Shown piece by piece: positions 54,633 to 64,000 of a stretch of DNA of 64,000 bases (positions are counted from its first letter, which is position 1; every line of letters begins with the position of its first letter). The position numbers and the translations under genes were made by a program. This DNA comes from Endozoicomonas sp. ISHI1 (lineage in GTDB: Bacteria; Pseudomonadota; Gammaproteobacteria; Pseudomonadales; Endozoicomonadaceae), in the NCBI RefSeq assembly GCF_024606225.1, contig NZ_JAGRPU010000026.1, positions 21,264 to 85,263 on the forward strand, written 5' to 3'. Below the pieces are notes generated by a model. The model had not been told where the DNA came from. It did not search any database and saw nothing but the letters and a program-made list of their open reading frames with translations.

Positions 54633-55630
54633 AACGTATGCCAGCAGCCGCTATCAGACAGCGATATCACCAATGGCTGGATCGACGCATTCCACCAGCG
54701 CCAAGGGTGACTCTGGATCAACAGCGGATATTTATCCTGCCCACAATAGGGGGCTATATCTGGCTGTCTGTTACTGTACTCATTTTTATACTGGCGGCCA
54801 ATTATGCTAACAGTCTGGCCTTTGGCCTGTCCTTTTTTATGGTCAGTCTGTTTATGCTTTCCATTCTTCACACCTGGAAAAATCTTGCGGGGATGACTCT
54901 GGTTTCAAAGTCTGCTGATTCGGGTCATGCAGGGGACTTGATATCAGTTCATCTGCAGTTGCAGTCAGGGGGCCGGGGGCGACAATCTGTGCGATTAGGC
55001 TGGCCTGAAAATGAGCAGGTGACCTACTCATTCGAAACCAATCAGGACTTCACTCTGCAGGTAAAAGCAAAATCCAGAGGCTGGTTTCGTCCGGGCAGGA
55101 TGAAGGTAGAGAGTGTGTACCCTCTGGGGTTTTGCAGGGCATGGAGCTGGGTCCAGCTGGAAATGCACACCCTGATCTATCCCAGGGCTGATTTTTCCCA
55201 CCCTGTTCCAAGTCTGCTGGGAGTAGGAGAGGAGTCCGGTAGACAAACACGATCAGGGCAGGATGATTTTGCCGGTTTTCGCCGTTATAAAGAGACGGAT
55301 CTTTCGGGTCATGTTGATTGGAAAGGCTATGCGAGAACCAGTGAGCTGAATACCAAGCTGTTTGAGGAACCTTTAGGTCATCAGGTTAAGCTCTGCCTGC
55401 AGCATAATCCCGGTGTAAGTCTGGAAGATAAACTCTCTGTTTTGGCTGGATGGTGTCTGGAATGTGAAGCCAGTAACAGACCATACAGTTTGTCCGTTCC
55501 CGGAACAGAGTTGGCTGCCAATATAGGGCATAAGCATTCAAAAGAGTGCCTTGAAACTCTGGCGTTATTTGCTTCTGGCTCTGATAGGGCTCCGGGTATT
55601 AAAAGGTCCGGAGGTGAACGTGCTGAGTGA
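54629..55630 (+). CDS. DUF58 domain-containing membrane protein
   Basis: A 333-residue protein with two N-terminal membrane helices (about 32-70) and a C-terminal DUF58 domain. The signature is DDFAGFRRYKETDLSGHVDW with KGYARTSEL following; it is thought to be vWA-like and MoxR-linked. Coupled to moxR by start overlap and to tgpA by an 11-base overlap. Confidence 0.9.
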   Translation: MKRMPAAAIRQRYHQWLDRRIPPAPRVTLDQQRIFILPTIGGYIWLSVTVLIFILAANYANSLAFGLSFFMVSLFMLSILHTWKNLAGMTLVSKSADSGHAGDLISVHLQLQSGGRGRQSVRLGWPENEQVTYSFETNQDFTLQVKAKSRGWFRPGRMKVESVYPLGFCRAWSWVQLEMHTLIYPRADFSHPVPSLLGVGEESGRQTRSGQDDFAGFRRYKETDLSGHVDWKGYARTSELNTKLFEEPLGHQVKLCLQHNPGVSLEDKLSVLAGWCLECEASNRPYSLSVPGTELAANIGHKHSKECLETLALFASGSDRAPGIKRSGGERAE

Positions 55631-57623
55631 TGCTCAGGTGAGCAGAATCTCAACATTGTGGTTAATTGCCGCACTTCTGTCAGTCTTGTTCCCCATTTGG
55701 AAGCAAGTTCCGTTGCTTATTATTCTGACAGGTTGTCTTTCCGCAGGCTGGCGGATTGCCATTTTGCAGGGTAGAGGGCATTGGCCACCTTTTTTATTGC
55801 GCCTGGGGCTGATCCTGATTGCTCTTGTTTCGGTGGTGGTCAGTTTCAGGCCATTGATATCCCTGGAATCATCGGTCTCTATTCTGGCCGCAGGTTATGC
55901 ATTCAAACTACTGGAAATGAGAAGCCAGCGGGATGCGCTGGTTGTCGTTTACATCGGCTATTTTCTGGTGGCAACAGCCGTTCTGTTTTCCCAGACGTTA
56001 TTACAGACGCTATACCTTATGTTTTGTCTGGTCATGTTGATTGCGGCTCAGCAAGGTTTGTTCCGGGAAATGGATACGACACCTGTTGTATCGAGTATCA
56101 GGTTTGCAGGTCTTCTGGCTTTTCAGGCGGCTCCTTTAACCATTCTTCTGTTTATCCTGGTACCTCGCATGGGGCCGCTTTGGTCAGTACCTCTTCCTGA
56201 TAACAGTGGCAGAGTCGGTTTAACCGATGCCATGACTCCGGGCGATATAGCAAGACTCAGTCGTTCAGATGAATTGGTGTTTCGTGCCCGCTTTGCAGCT
56301 GATGTGCCACCCGCTCAGCAAAGATACTGGCGGGCTGTGGTGCTGGATCAGTTTGATGGCAAGACTTGGAAGCAGACGGACAAGCTGTTTTCTGTTGCCG
56401 CTATGTCGCAGAAAAATTGGGTCAGTAAGCAGCCTGTTACTGAAGGGTGGTGGAAGAATCGTCTGGGAAGTTATCAATATGAAGTCATGATGGAGCCTAC
56501 CGGAAAACCATGGATGTACTCCCTGGGAGCTGTCGGTACAGTGGCTGAAAAAAGTTATTTCTACAGGACAATGAGGCTGGCATCGGAGCAACCGGTTGAC
56601 AGTCGACTGCTGTACTCCCTGGATGGGATGTTGCCCCGGGCTCGATCTGTCTCTATGCCTGGCTGGCTTGTTGAGTTGAATACCCGGATTCCGGTAGTCG
56701 GAAATGATAGAAGTCGGCAATATGCGCTTAGACTGTTCAACCAGGCCGGTGAGGATCCCGTGAAAATGGCGGGTCGACTACTGTCGCTGTTTCGTCAGGA
56801 TGACTTCTACTATACCCTTTCCCCACCTTTGTACGATCAAAGTTCCACGATTGATCAATTTCTGTTTGAAGGTCGGCGAGGTTTTTGTGCCCATTATGCG
56901 GGTGCATTTGTTTATTTGATGAGAGCAGCAGGTGTTCCGGCCAGAGTCATCGGTGGCTATCAGGGCGGAGAGTTCAAGGAAGATGAAAACCTGATTCAGG
57001 TCCGACAGTTCGATGCTCATGCCTGGGCTGAAATCTGGGTGGCAGGGCAAGGATGGTTGAGGTTTGATCCTACCGCCGCAGTTTCACCCCAGAGAATAGC
57101 ATCTGGCCTGGAAGCAGCTATTGGCCCTGCCGAAACTTTTTTGCCAGACAGTCCATTATCTCTCTATCGTTATCGTCAGTCAGGCATTATTAACAGAGTC
57201 AGGCTGGTCTTTGAGAAAGCAGAATATCAATGGCAGAGGTCGGTCGTGAACTTCAAGCAGGATCAACAGGAGGCGTTTCTGAGAAGCCTGCTGGGCGATA
57301 AAGATTTTTACTGGCGGCAGGCGACGGCTCTGGCGCTGGGGGTAAGCTTGATATTGGCCGTATTATCGCTGACTTTATTGTATCGTCGGCAGTCGCTACC
57401 TCCACTGCAGAAACTCTATGCCCGCTTCCTTAAAAAAATGGCCAGAAAAGGTTTTGTCCCGAGAGATGGCGAAGCAGAGTTGAGTTTTGCACGCCGTATC
57501 TCCAAATCAGATGATACGCTCGCAGAGCCTGTGATGTCTTTTTGTGAGGCTTATATACAAGCAGCTTATGGGGAAAATGGTTCGGAAATGCACGAGCTGA
57601 AGCGGCTTCTGACTCGTTTTTAG
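55620..57623 (+). CDS. tgpA: TgpA-type membrane transglutaminase-like protein
   Basis: About 667 residues. Six N-terminal membrane helices (DUF3488 region), a periplasmic transglutaminase-like domain and one C-terminal helix near 585-605. The triad is Cys423 (RRGFCAHYAGAFVYLM), His467 (QFDAHAWAEIW) and Asp483 (WLRFDPTAA). GTG 55620 chosen because GGAGG lies five bases upstream and the length then matches P. aeruginosa TgpA; TTG 55551 would add 23 residues. TgpA is essential in P. aeruginosa; its substrate is not settled. Confidence 0.92.
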   Translation: MLSDAQVSRISTLWLIAALLSVLFPIWKQVPLLIILTGCLSAGWRIAILQGRGHWPPFLLRLGLILIALVSVVVSFRPLISLESSVSILAAGYAFKLLEMRSQRDALVVVYIGYFLVATAVLFSQTLLQTLYLMFCLVMLIAAQQGLFREMDTTPVVSSIRFAGLLAFQAAPLTILLFILVPRMGPLWSVPLPDNSGRVGLTDAMTPGDIARLSRSDELVFRARFAADVPPAQQRYWRAVVLDQFDGKTWKQTDKLFSVAAMSQKNWVSKQPVTEGWWKNRLGSYQYEVMMEPTGKPWMYSLGAVGTVAEKSYFYRTMRLASEQPVDSRLLYSLDGMLPRARSVSMPGWLVELNTRIPVVGNDRSRQYALRLFNQAGEDPVKMAGRLLSLFRQDDFYYTLSPPLYDQSSTIDQFLFEGRRGFCAHYAGAFVYLMRAAGVPARVIGGYQGGEFKEDENLIQVRQFDAHAWAEIWVAGQGWLRFDPTAAVSPQRIASGLEAAIGPAETFLPDSPLSLYRYRQSGIINRVRLVFEKAEYQWQRSVVNFKQDQQEAFLRSLLGDKDFYWRQATALALGVSLILAVLSLTLLYRRQSLPPLQKLYARFLKKMARKGFVPRDGEAELSFARRISKSDDTLAEPVMSFCEAYIQAAYGENGSEMHELKRLLTRF

Positions 57624-57625
57624 AG

Positions 57626-58804
57626 TCAGGGAGAGTCTTGCACAGGAGGCTTCGGCATCTTCTGGCTCAAGTAATGGTTAATATATCCCTGGATTTTCTG
57701 ACCTTCCTCTGTGCTGGGGCAAACCAGATAGACTTTGGGCGGTCTGGTTCCATAAGTGTGGCTGCTCATGTATCGGCTGACAGCAATACAAGCGACAGTC
57801 GCCGCTCTTTGAGGGGTAAGATTCAGTTCAGAGCTGAAGATGGGGATAGCGATGCTCGACAGGTTTTTCCTGTGAGCGGCTTCGATGGCCGATTGGTAGG
57901 CGCTGACTAATTCTGAATGAACAGTCCCGGACTCAGCCTTAGGAAGTATGGCATGTACCATATGACTGAAGCCTCTGCACTGCAAAGCGGGGCTGGCTGT
58001 AATGGCGGCCAGCCCCGGTTTCATCTTTTTAATGGCTTCCCGAAACCCTTTTCTTGACAGGCCGGGATCAATCTCGGAAAGCTGACTCAGTAAAGCTGTT
58101 TCGTTGGGTGATCCCATGGGGGTGTAGGGACAGGCAATGACTTCAATCGGTGGGTTGCGTAACTCATTCATCAGGCTGATATCCCCGGACATCAAAAAGA
58201 CTTCTTTTCCCAACAATTGGTCGGAAGGTATTTTGACATCCGTTTGTACCTGGGTGATGGTCGATTGTTCTTTCGGGGGGGTGAGCAAAAGTTGAAGAGG
58301 TCTGACAAAATCCACCAATTCGTGGATCCCTTCAGTAGGGTGGTCCGGAGTAAGATCATCCAGGACAGCTGGCCAGTCACCGGCGATCACTCGATTCACA
58401 AGCCTGGAGCAGGCCTGCATATCTTCCAGCATTCCCTGTTTGTAGATTTTGGATTGCAGGCTCTTGGCCCGGGTTAGCAGTTTGTACTGAAGCTCCAAAA
58501 AGAGGTCAGTCTCTTCGGCCAGTGAACTGACATCAATACCAATACGGGCAAAGTCATTTCTGTAATGTTGGGCGGTTCTATTGATCTGAGGCTGTGGATT
58601 TTCATCCCGTTTGATGTTTCGAAGTTTTATTCCTGAATAAGGGTTGTCGCCTCTGGCCCTGGCTTCCTGAAGCAAGGCTGCAGGGTCTTCCAGTACCCGG
58701 GTTTTCCGGTTCCAGGTAAAGGCTGAGCGCAGTTTATGTTTTACCCAGCTTTTGAAAAGCTGCCAGTTGGATGCTGAACTGACCGAATCAGACGTTGGAA
58801 TCAT
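57626..58804 (-). CDS. Protein with divergent C-terminal macro domain
   Basis: A 392-residue protein. Residues 1-195 match no family I know; about 95-145 look helical. From about 200 on the macro-domain order is visible: strand plus GDIS at 207-210, a central region where the usual NAAN and Gly-rich loop are replaced (EVIACPYTPMGSP), GFSHMVHAILPKAESG at about 278-293 (usually IHTVGP), SSIAIPIFSSELNLTPQRAA at about 316-335 and VYLVCPS. Macro domains bind ADP-ribose; loss of the canonical loop makes hydrolase activity doubtful. Its 3-prime end meets tgpA with two bases between. No signal peptide. Confidence 0.72.
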   Translation of the reverse strand: MIPTSDSVSSASNWQLFKSWVKHKLRSAFTWNRKTRVLEDPAALLQEARARGDNPYSGIKLRNIKRDENPQPQINRTAQHYRNDFARIGIDVSSLAEETDLFLELQYKLLTRAKSLQSKIYKQGMLEDMQACSRLVNRVIAGDWPAVLDDLTPDHPTEGIHELVDFVRPLQLLLTPPKEQSTITQVQTDVKIPSDQLLGKEVFLMSGDISLMNELRNPPIEVIACPYTPMGSPNETALLSQLSEIDPGLSRKGFREAIKKMKPGLAAITASPALQCRGFSHMVHAILPKAESGTVHSELVSAYQSAIEAAHRKNLSSIAIPIFSSELNLTPQRAATVACIAVSRYMSSHTYGTRPPKVYLVCPSTEEGQKIQGYINHYLSQKMPKPPVQDSP

Positions 58805-59003
58805 GCTTGAGCCAGAAAATCTACCGATAGTCTTAAGTATAATCAGTTCATCCCTGATAGGGATTCACAGGGCTGAAAGGTATCTGGCAAGGTTGGCTGA
58901 CAGAGTTGGCCGGAAAAGTTGTCGACTTTCCAACGAATTTTTATGCTGGTTTGAAATACAGCGTCAATTCTCCCATCGATCACACTTCTGGCATTCAGAG
59001 TTA

Positions 59004-59033
59004 GAAAAAAAATCCCCGCACAATGGCGGGGAT
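59004..59033 (-). terminator. Intrinsic terminator after acnB
   Basis: Read on the minus strand, ATCCCCGC pairs perfectly with GCGGGGAT across six bases and is followed by eight T. Confidence 0.92.
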
Positions 59034-59058
59034 CTTGTGACGACAACCAGGTCACTGA

Positions 59059-61650
59059 TCAGCTTGCTTTAGCGATAACCTCATCGGCCGCCTTCTGATA
59101 GGACTCTACCTGATCAAAGTTCAGGTAACGGTAGACTTCACTGGACATGGAATCCAGATTTTGTGCGTATTCCATGTACTCTTCAGCCGTAGGGATTTTG
59201 CCCAGAATCGCGCCCACAGAAGCCAGCTCGGCAGAGCAGAGGTATACGTTAGCGCCATCACCGAGACGGTTCGGGAAGTTACGGGTAGAAGTAGACAGCA
59301 CAGTGGCGCCTGGTTCTACACGTGCCTGGTTACCCATACACAATGAGCAGCCCGGAATTTCGGTGCGAACACCGCTGTCCTGATAAATGCTATAGTAGCC
59401 TTCTTCTTCCAGCTGGGCCTTGTCCATCTTGGTAGGAGGAGACATCCAGAAGCGGGTTTGCAGAGGCTCCTTGTTCTGCTGCAGCAGTTTACCGGCCGCG
59501 CGGAAGTGACCGATGTTGGTCATGCAGGAGCCCAGGAAAACTTCGTCAATCTTGTCGCCTGCCACGTCAGACAGTGTACGGGCATCATCTGGATCGTTAG
59601 GAGCACACAGGATAGGCTCTTTGATTTCAGACAGGTCTATTTCAATCACTTCAGCGTATTCAGCGTCAGCATCCGCACGCATCATCGTCGGATTAGCCAG
59701 CCACTCTTCCATCTTGCGAGCACGGCGCTCCAGAGTACGAGGGTCACCATAACCTTCGCTGATCATCCAGCGCAGCATCGTCACATTTGATTTCAGGTAT
59801 TCGGCGATGGACTCTTCAGAAAGCGTGATGGTACAACCGGCAGCAGAACGTTCAGCAGAAGCGTCAGACAATTCGAAAGCTTGTTCCGCTGTCAGGCTCT
59901 CGAGACCTTCGATTTCCAGAATGCGGCCAGAGAAGGCGTTCTTCTTGCCTTTCTTCTCAACCGTCAGCAGACCTTGCTTGATACCGTAAAGAGGAATGGC
60001 GTGAACCAGATCACGCAGGGTGATGCCGGGTTGCATTTCGCCCTTGAAGCGAACCAGAATGGACTCAGGCATATCCAGAGGCATAACACCGGTAGCCGCA
60101 GCAAAGGCTACCAGACCGGAGCCGGCAGGGAAGGAAATACCCAGTGGGAAACGGGTGTGAGAGTCTCCTCCGGTACCGACCGTGTCTGGCAGCAGCATAC
60201 GGTTCAGCCAACTGTGGATGATACCGTCACCCGGGCGCAGGGACACACCGCCACGGTTCATGATGAAGTCTGGCAGAGTGTGGTGAGTTTCAACATCAAC
60301 AGGCTTTGGATAAGCTGCTGTGTGACAGAAAGACTGCATCACCAGATCGGAAGAGAAGCCCAGACAAGCCAGGTCTTTCAGTTCGTCGCGGGTCATTGGA
60401 CCCGTAGTGTCCTGAGAACCTACGGTGGTCATTTTGGGCTCGCAGTAGGTGCCAGGGCGGATGCCTTCAACACCGCAGGCCTTGCCAACCATTTTCTGGG
60501 CCAGGGTAAAACCTTTGTCGGAGGCTTTGGGAGCAACAGGACGACGGAAAATATCAGAGTGTCCCAGACCCAGAGCTTCACGGGCACGGTCAGTCAAACC
60601 ACGGCCTATGATCAGGTTAATGCGGCCGCCTGCTTGAACTTCGTCCAGGATGACGTCGGATTTGAAGTCGAATTCAGACAGCACTTCACCGGATTCAGAC
60701 AGGATTTTGCCGTCGTATGGACGGATTTCAATCACATCCCCCATGCCCAGCTTATCAACGGGGGCTTCAAAAACCAGAGCGCCAGCATCTTCCATAGTGT
60801 TAAAGAAGATAGGTGCTACTTTACCGCCAATACAGATACCGCCGGCACGCTTGTTTGGCACACCCGGAATGTCATCACCAAAGAACCATAATACCGAGTT
60901 GGTAGCGGACTTACGCGAAGAGCCGGTACCCACTACATCGCCCACGAAGGCAACGGGCAGGCCTTTTGCCTTGATTTTGTCGATCTGCTGCAGAGGGCCG
61001 ATCACGCCGTGCTCTTCAGGTTCCAAACCGTCGCGCGTCATTTTGTACATGGCACGGGCATGAACCGGAATATCGGGACGAGACCAGGCATCTGGTGCAG
61101 GAGAAAGGTCATCGGTGTTGGTTTCACCAGACACCTTGAAGACGGCAACCTTGATACTTTCCTGAACCGTCTGGCGCTGGGTGAACCACTCGGCATCTGC
61201 CCAGGACTTCAGAACAGCCTTGGCGTGTGCGTTTCCGGCCTTGCTTTTCTCTTCAATGTCGTGGAAAGCATCAAACACCAGCAGGGTGCTTTTCAGTTGT
61301 TCTGCAGCCAGCTCCGCCAGTTCGGTGCTGTCCAGCAGTTCTACCAGCGTCTCAATGTTGTAGCCACCGTGCATCAGGCCCAGCAGTTCAACCGCTTTAT
61401 TTTTATCCAGCAGTGGGGATTCTGCTTCGCCTTTGGCAATGGCGGACAGGAAACCGGCTTTTACGTAAGCAGCTTCGTCTACGCCGGGCGGAATGCGGTT
61501 TTCCAGCAGGTCCAGCAGATACTCTTCTTCACCGACTGGCGGGGTTTTCAGCAAGGCTACCAGTCCGGTGACTTGCTCAGCGCTCAGTGGCTTTGGTGGG
61601 ACACCCTCTGCTGCACGCTCTTCGACATGTTTTCTGTAGGCTTCTAGCAC
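59059..61650 (-). CDS. acnB: Aconitate hydratase B
   Basis: Fe-S enzyme of the TCA cycle that isomerises citrate and isocitrate; apo-AcnB can bind mRNA in E. coli. The 863-residue product has the AcnB-specific N-terminal HEAT-like domain ([20 protein letters not shown]), the swivel domain with [20 protein letters not shown], and the cluster ligands in [14 protein letters not shown] and [18 protein letters not shown] (Cys-x2-Cys). Ends 26 bases before a strong terminator. Confidence 0.98.
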   Translation of the reverse strand: MLEAYRKHVEERAAEGVPPKPLSAEQVTGLVALLKTPPVGEEEYLLDLLENRIPPGVDEAAYVKAGFLSAIAKGEAESPLLDKNKAVELLGLMHGGYNIETLVELLDSTELAELAAEQLKSTLLVFDAFHDIEEKSKAGNAHAKAVLKSWADAEWFTQRQTVQESIKVAVFKVSGETNTDDLSPAPDAWSRPDIPVHARAMYKMTRDGLEPEEHGVIGPLQQIDKIKAKGLPVAFVGDVVGTGSSRKSATNSVLWFFGDDIPGVPNKRAGGICIGGKVAPIFFNTMEDAGALVFEAPVDKLGMGDVIEIRPYDGKILSESGEVLSEFDFKSDVILDEVQAGGRINLIIGRGLTDRAREALGLGHSDIFRRPVAPKASDKGFTLAQKMVGKACGVEGIRPGTYCEPKMTTVGSQDTTGPMTRDELKDLACLGFSSDLVMQSFCHTAAYPKPVDVETHHTLPDFIMNRGGVSLRPGDGIIHSWLNRMLLPDTVGTGGDSHTRFPLGISFPAGSGLVAFAAATGVMPLDMPESILVRFKGEMQPGITLRDLVHAIPLYGIKQGLLTVEKKGKKNAFSGRILEIEGLESLTAEQAFELSDASAERSAAGCTITLSEESIAEYLKSNVTMLRWMISEGYGDPRTLERRARKMEEWLANPTMMRADADAEYAEVIEIDLSEIKEPILCAPNDPDDARTLSDVAGDKIDEVFLGSCMTNIGHFRAAGKLLQQNKEPLQTRFWMSPPTKMDKAQLEEEGYYSIYQDSGVRTEIPGCSLCMGNQARVEPGATVLSTSTRNFPNRLGDGANVYLCSAELASVGAILGKIPTAEEYMEYAQNLDSMSSEVYRYLNFDQVESYQKAADEVIAKAS

Positions 61651-62139
61651 GGATCAACCCTCATCATCTGTGCGGCCTGTCCGGTCACTTTTCCCGTAAT
61701 CTCTACAGCGGTGGGCCAGACAGTTGCTGATGTTCCTGTGAATGTAGGTCCTGCACAATATGGCTGGGCGGGTAGAGAAGAAAGCTCTGACGGATACCAC
61801 TGCTCCTCCTCCAGAACAGGAGTTCACTTTAGATTACTTTCATGCCCATGGCGATGTGTGCAGGCATCGTATACCGGTGGGAATTATTCTTTACAGATTA
61901 GCAGTGAAAAGAACTGTAACCATTGCTTCTTCAGCCAACCGGGCGCGGGCAGTATATCGGATAGCGTTATTCAAGTTAAGTGAAGCCCGCAATCTTTGGT
62001 ATAAATTTGGTGAATAATGGTTGGGCCGGTCGGTAAAGCCCTTGTTGTGCCGGTTTTTCTCGTACATTAGTGATTATTGCCGCAAGTATTGAGTGAAAGT
62101 AATCTCATGGTGAACAATCTTGATTCATGAGAACAGGCG
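61651..62139. other. Region upstream of acnB
   Basis: About 490 bases that should include the acnB promoter on the minus strand. Overlapping plus-strand frames (61711-61983 and 61760-62017) have no ribosome site and no family likeness. CTCATG and CATGAG (62104-62129) form a small inverted repeat. Confidence 0.35.
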
Positions 62140-62688
62140 TCATCTGCTGACATCCCTAACAATCCTTAGTATTCCTTTTTTCCACGTTTCAAAAGTATCT
62201 AATATTGACTCAAGATCCTGGATGTAAATATCCAGGTTAGAAAGTTTATTAATGTATTTGCCATCACCGATATAAACCATACTATGAAAAACTAAAGGTT
62301 TATCTCCAGTATTGGAAGGTTGGCTTGTTATTTGTACAATATCTCCAAAGATCAGATCCTTTTCTCCAGTAAATTCATTGACCTTTATGTTCGAAAGTGA
62401 TTGGTAAAAAGAGTCATGAGTGTTATATCTCGTGGACTTTAAAATCGGAAGCCCAAAGTGTAAATAATAAGCAAAATCATGACATACCCCTTCTATCGGT
62501 GAATTATTTCTTGGATCTAAAACAGTACAAACATTAATAAAACCTTTTGTTATGACATCAGAAAGTCTCTTTGTTAATGGGAGATTTTTTTCTTCTTATC
62601 GACTGGTAAAATGATCTATAAAAACCTCATCAGTTTTTGAAATAGAGTCACAGCCTGAGGTTTTGTCTATCTGAAAGCTGCCACTGAT
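62140..62688 (-). pseudogene. Decayed papain-like (NlpC/P60-type?) protein
   Basis: On the minus strand a frame of 151 codons runs from 62595 to a stop at 62140 but has no start codon before its middle; an in-frame TAA (62596-62598) separates it from about 30 more codons upstream (CDSISKTDEVFIDHF). A papain-like pattern is visible: SPIEGVCHDFAYYLHFGLPI (possible catalytic Cys), then LIFGDIVQITSQPS and LVFHSMVYIGDGKYINKLS (possible His). The family is a guess from the Cys...GDIV...His-x-YIGD order. Low G+C compared with acnB. Confidence 0.5.
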
Positions 62689-62726
62689 TCAGGTGTCAGT
62701 TACTCACAACACAATATCCAACACAA

Positions 62727-62990
62727 TTACCTTGTTCCATCGCCTCCAGAAGACCGGTGCCACTGTTTCATATCGTGCAGCTCGTTCTTTTCCGACTGCA
62801 TCTGCCATTTGAGCAAATACAAAAATAGCTGTTCCAGACGACTCCGTAAGGTTCGGTATCGAGCCTTGCCTATGTCTTCAACTTCCTCGATCAGGTTGTC
62901 CCAGTTGAGTTACACGAAATGACCTTGCCTGATCAGCTCGGCTTGATGATAGGACCACGTGAAAAAATCAGTGTCATACAAGTTTTCCAT
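62727..62990 (-). pseudogene. DUF29 pseudogene
   Basis: Starts at ATG 62990 with GGAGG five bases upstream and reads ENLYDTDFFTWSYHQAELIR as in the intact DUF29 genes. A TAA at 62910-62912 stops it; the frame continues LNWDNLIEEVEDIGKARYRT and LFLYLLKWQMQSEK, then loses likeness and ends at 62727. Interrupted and truncated. Confidence 0.8.
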
Positions 62991-63019
62991 AAAGACCTCC
63001 ATTGCCCCTACCACTGTAG

Positions 63020-63235
63020 GCAATTAACAAAAGGGAATAAATGAATTACCAAAACACAGGTCGTAAGTAATGAGACCCGCTACACTGCGGCATTGCATTG
63101 CCGTCTGATAGTAGGAAACACCATCCTTTACACTGGGGAGGATGACGACATCCGTATCGGGCGCATGCCATTTTTTCTATTCCGGATGATCCTTGGTGTT
63201 GTGCTGCCAGGATTTGTATTCTTCTGAAAAGGAAT
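63020..63235 (-). other. Possible decayed coding fragment
   Basis: One minus-strand frame reads FSEEYKSWQHNTKDHPE, a stop, then KKWHAPDTDVVILPSVKDGV and SYYQTAMQC. The composition is protein-like but no family was recognised and there is no start. Probably a remnant; chance cannot be excluded. Confidence 0.25.
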
Positions 63236-63264
63236 AATGATCGGCCGGGAATCAGCCGATCATT
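63236..63264 (-). terminator. Possible terminator after the hemerythrin gene
   Basis: AATGATCGGC pairs perfectly with GCCGATCATT across nine bases, 14 bases after the stop. The tail (ATTCCTTTT on the minus strand) is only partly T. Confidence 0.5.
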
Positions 63265-63277
63265 TAAGCGGGTGGCT

Positions 63278-63685
63278 TCAGGCGCCTTTGATTTTGTCGT
63301 AAGTCTTGTAGAGAACTGCTTCTTCTTTAGTAATTCGCTTGCTCAATGCCCTTAAAATGTTGTTGCAGTCCTGCTGAAAGTTTTCAATAGTATTATCGTT
63401 ATTTTCATACAGGCTGAAAAAAATCATCACTTCGGCGGAAATCTTATCCATATCAAGTGCATAGTCAGTCAGGGTAGACTTCAGGCTTTCATCATTCTCA
63501 GCGGCTTCTCTCAATACAGGATAAAGGTACTTATCTTCTTTGTTTAAATGGGCCAACAGCATTTTTTTGGCGGAGAGTATTAAATTCTGACCTTGCTGGT
63601 TACCAATGCCAACTTCACGTGCTTGTAAAAGTAAGTCACTGATTTGCAGATGTTCGTTTTTGAATTCCTCAATTAACTGAGACAT
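63278..63685 (-). CDS. Hemerythrin-like HHE-domain protein
   Basis: A 135-residue four-helix protein. Likely metal ligands are His in FKNEHLQISDLL, His in LLAHLNKEDKYLYPVL (the H-x3-E pattern of HHE proteins) and Glu in ITKEEAVLYKTYD near the end. Such proteins bind di-iron and sense or store oxygen or respond to nitric oxide. ATG 63685 chosen: an in-frame GTG at 63697 overlaps the ribosome site AAGGAG. Function not further defined. Confidence 0.75.
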   Translation of the reverse strand: MSQLIEEFKNEHLQISDLLLQAREVGIGNQQGQNLILSAKKMLLAHLNKEDKYLYPVLREAAENDESLKSTLTDYALDMDKISAEVMIFFSLYENNDNTIENFQQDCNNILRALSKRITKEEAVLYKTYDKIKGA

Positions 63686-63697
63686 TTTTTTGTTCAC

Positions 63698-63905
63698 TCC
63701 TTGAATATAAAGGTTACTAATAGTTTAGGACGTAATTCCCACATATGTTTCAAATCATCAATTATTAAGCGTTTTGAGCGGCTGGCTCACCATCTGGGCG
63801 TTTTTCATGGAGTCGTTACCAAGCACCTTCGTCCTCATCACGGCTGTAGGCGGCAGTTGACATTGGCTCGGAAGCGGTAACTTTCAAGGTAGATGTCGCC
63901 TCAAC
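63698..63905. other. Intergenic region with IS-end repeat
   Basis: About 200 bases; its right part (63871-63905) is the noncoding tail shared with 28628-28662. The left part should hold the hemerythrin promoter. Confidence 0.35.
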
Positions 63906-64000
63906 TTATGCAGCTAAATCACAATGCTGCTGATTCTCTGATCGCTCAGGGTTAAGCCATACCTCTGCCGGTAATTGCCAGTTTCTGGTTTCACGGCTTC
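63906..64000 (-). CDS. C-terminus of a probable transposase (cut by window edge)
   Basis: 31 codons on the minus strand ending TRNWQLPAEVWLNPERSENQ, then QHCDLAA and a TAA at 63906-63908. The same last residues and the same noncoding tail occur at 28598-28662, so this is a repeated, probably mobile, element. The IS family cannot be named from this piece. Confidence 0.5.
   Translation of the reverse strand, partial: SRETRNWQLPAEVWLNPERSENQQHCDLAA

Noticed and set aside
59881..60891. 336-codon plus-strand frame inside acnB
   Set aside because: Shadow of acnB; no ribosome site and no family likeness.
61760..62017. 85-codon plus-strand frame upstream of acnB
   Set aside because: Its first third looks protein-like, but there is no ribosome site, another frame overlaps it fully and the second half has unlikely composition.

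Overview
The window looks like a chromosomal segment of a marine gammaproteobacterium, most likely Endozoicomonas or a close relative (Oceanospirillales). This is inferred from the gene order ndk-rlmN-pilW-rodZ-hisS-yfgM-bamB-der and fimV-truA-trpF-trpB-trpA-accD-folC...cvpA-purF...metZ, which is the Pseudomonas/Oceanospirillales arrangement, combined with many DUF29 genes, decayed insertion sequences and eukaryote-like domains (serpin, macro domain). No tRNA, rRNA or CRISPR array was seen.

Layout. (1) 1-392: the start of a secreted serpin on the minus strand, cut by the window edge. (2) 709-11624: housekeeping genes for nucleotide balance, rRNA methylation, pilus and cell-shape assembly, histidyl-tRNA synthesis, outer-membrane assembly and ribosome GTPase, then two hot-dog thioesterases and a pseudo-enzyme (usg). 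ispG, normally between rodZ and hisS, is missing here. (3) 12008-24358: fimV, truA, a secreted-protein pair whose second member (hydrolase plus KTSC domain) is broken by a 167-bp palindromic MITE, trpFBA, accD, a RelE/ParE-type toxin-antitoxin pair, a DUF29 gene and folC. (4) 24359-47648: a large accessory island between folC and cvpA. It opens with an exact 12-base ops (JUMPstart/RfaH recruitment) element at 24606, followed by three tandem nucleotidyltransferase/HEPN (MntA-HepT type) modules and nested remnants of ISAs1- and IS630-family elements. The polysaccharide locus follows: wecB, wecC, polymerase- and flippase-like membrane proteins, glycosyltransferases, a CapK/PaaK-like ligase, a bi-domain oxidoreductase, a heparinase-family protein, and a diacetylbacillosamine-type set (PglC/D/E/F-like). 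Every gene from 24801 to 46776 is on the plus strand. The block 31249-36031 is visibly richer in A+T than its surroundings. The island ends in a Uma2 gene and two tandem DUF29 genes. (5) 48162-53578: comEA-like, cvpA, purF, a second MITE copy, a decayed antitoxin, xni and metZ. (6) 53733-61650: moxR-DUF58-tgpA, a macro-domain protein and acnB. (7) 61651-64000: mostly decayed genes, a hemerythrin-like protein and the C-terminus of a probable transposase at the right edge.

How the parts work together: the island probably makes a cell-surface polysaccharide. WecB/WecC would supply UDP-ManNAcA, PglF/E/D would supply UDP-diacetylbacillosamine, and the PglC-like enzyme would load the first sugar on the lipid carrier. 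Glycosyltransferases would extend the repeat, and the membrane proteins would flip and polymerise it. The ops element suggests RfaH-dependent transcription of a very long operon whose front end has been taken over by toxin-antitoxin-like modules and insertion sequences.
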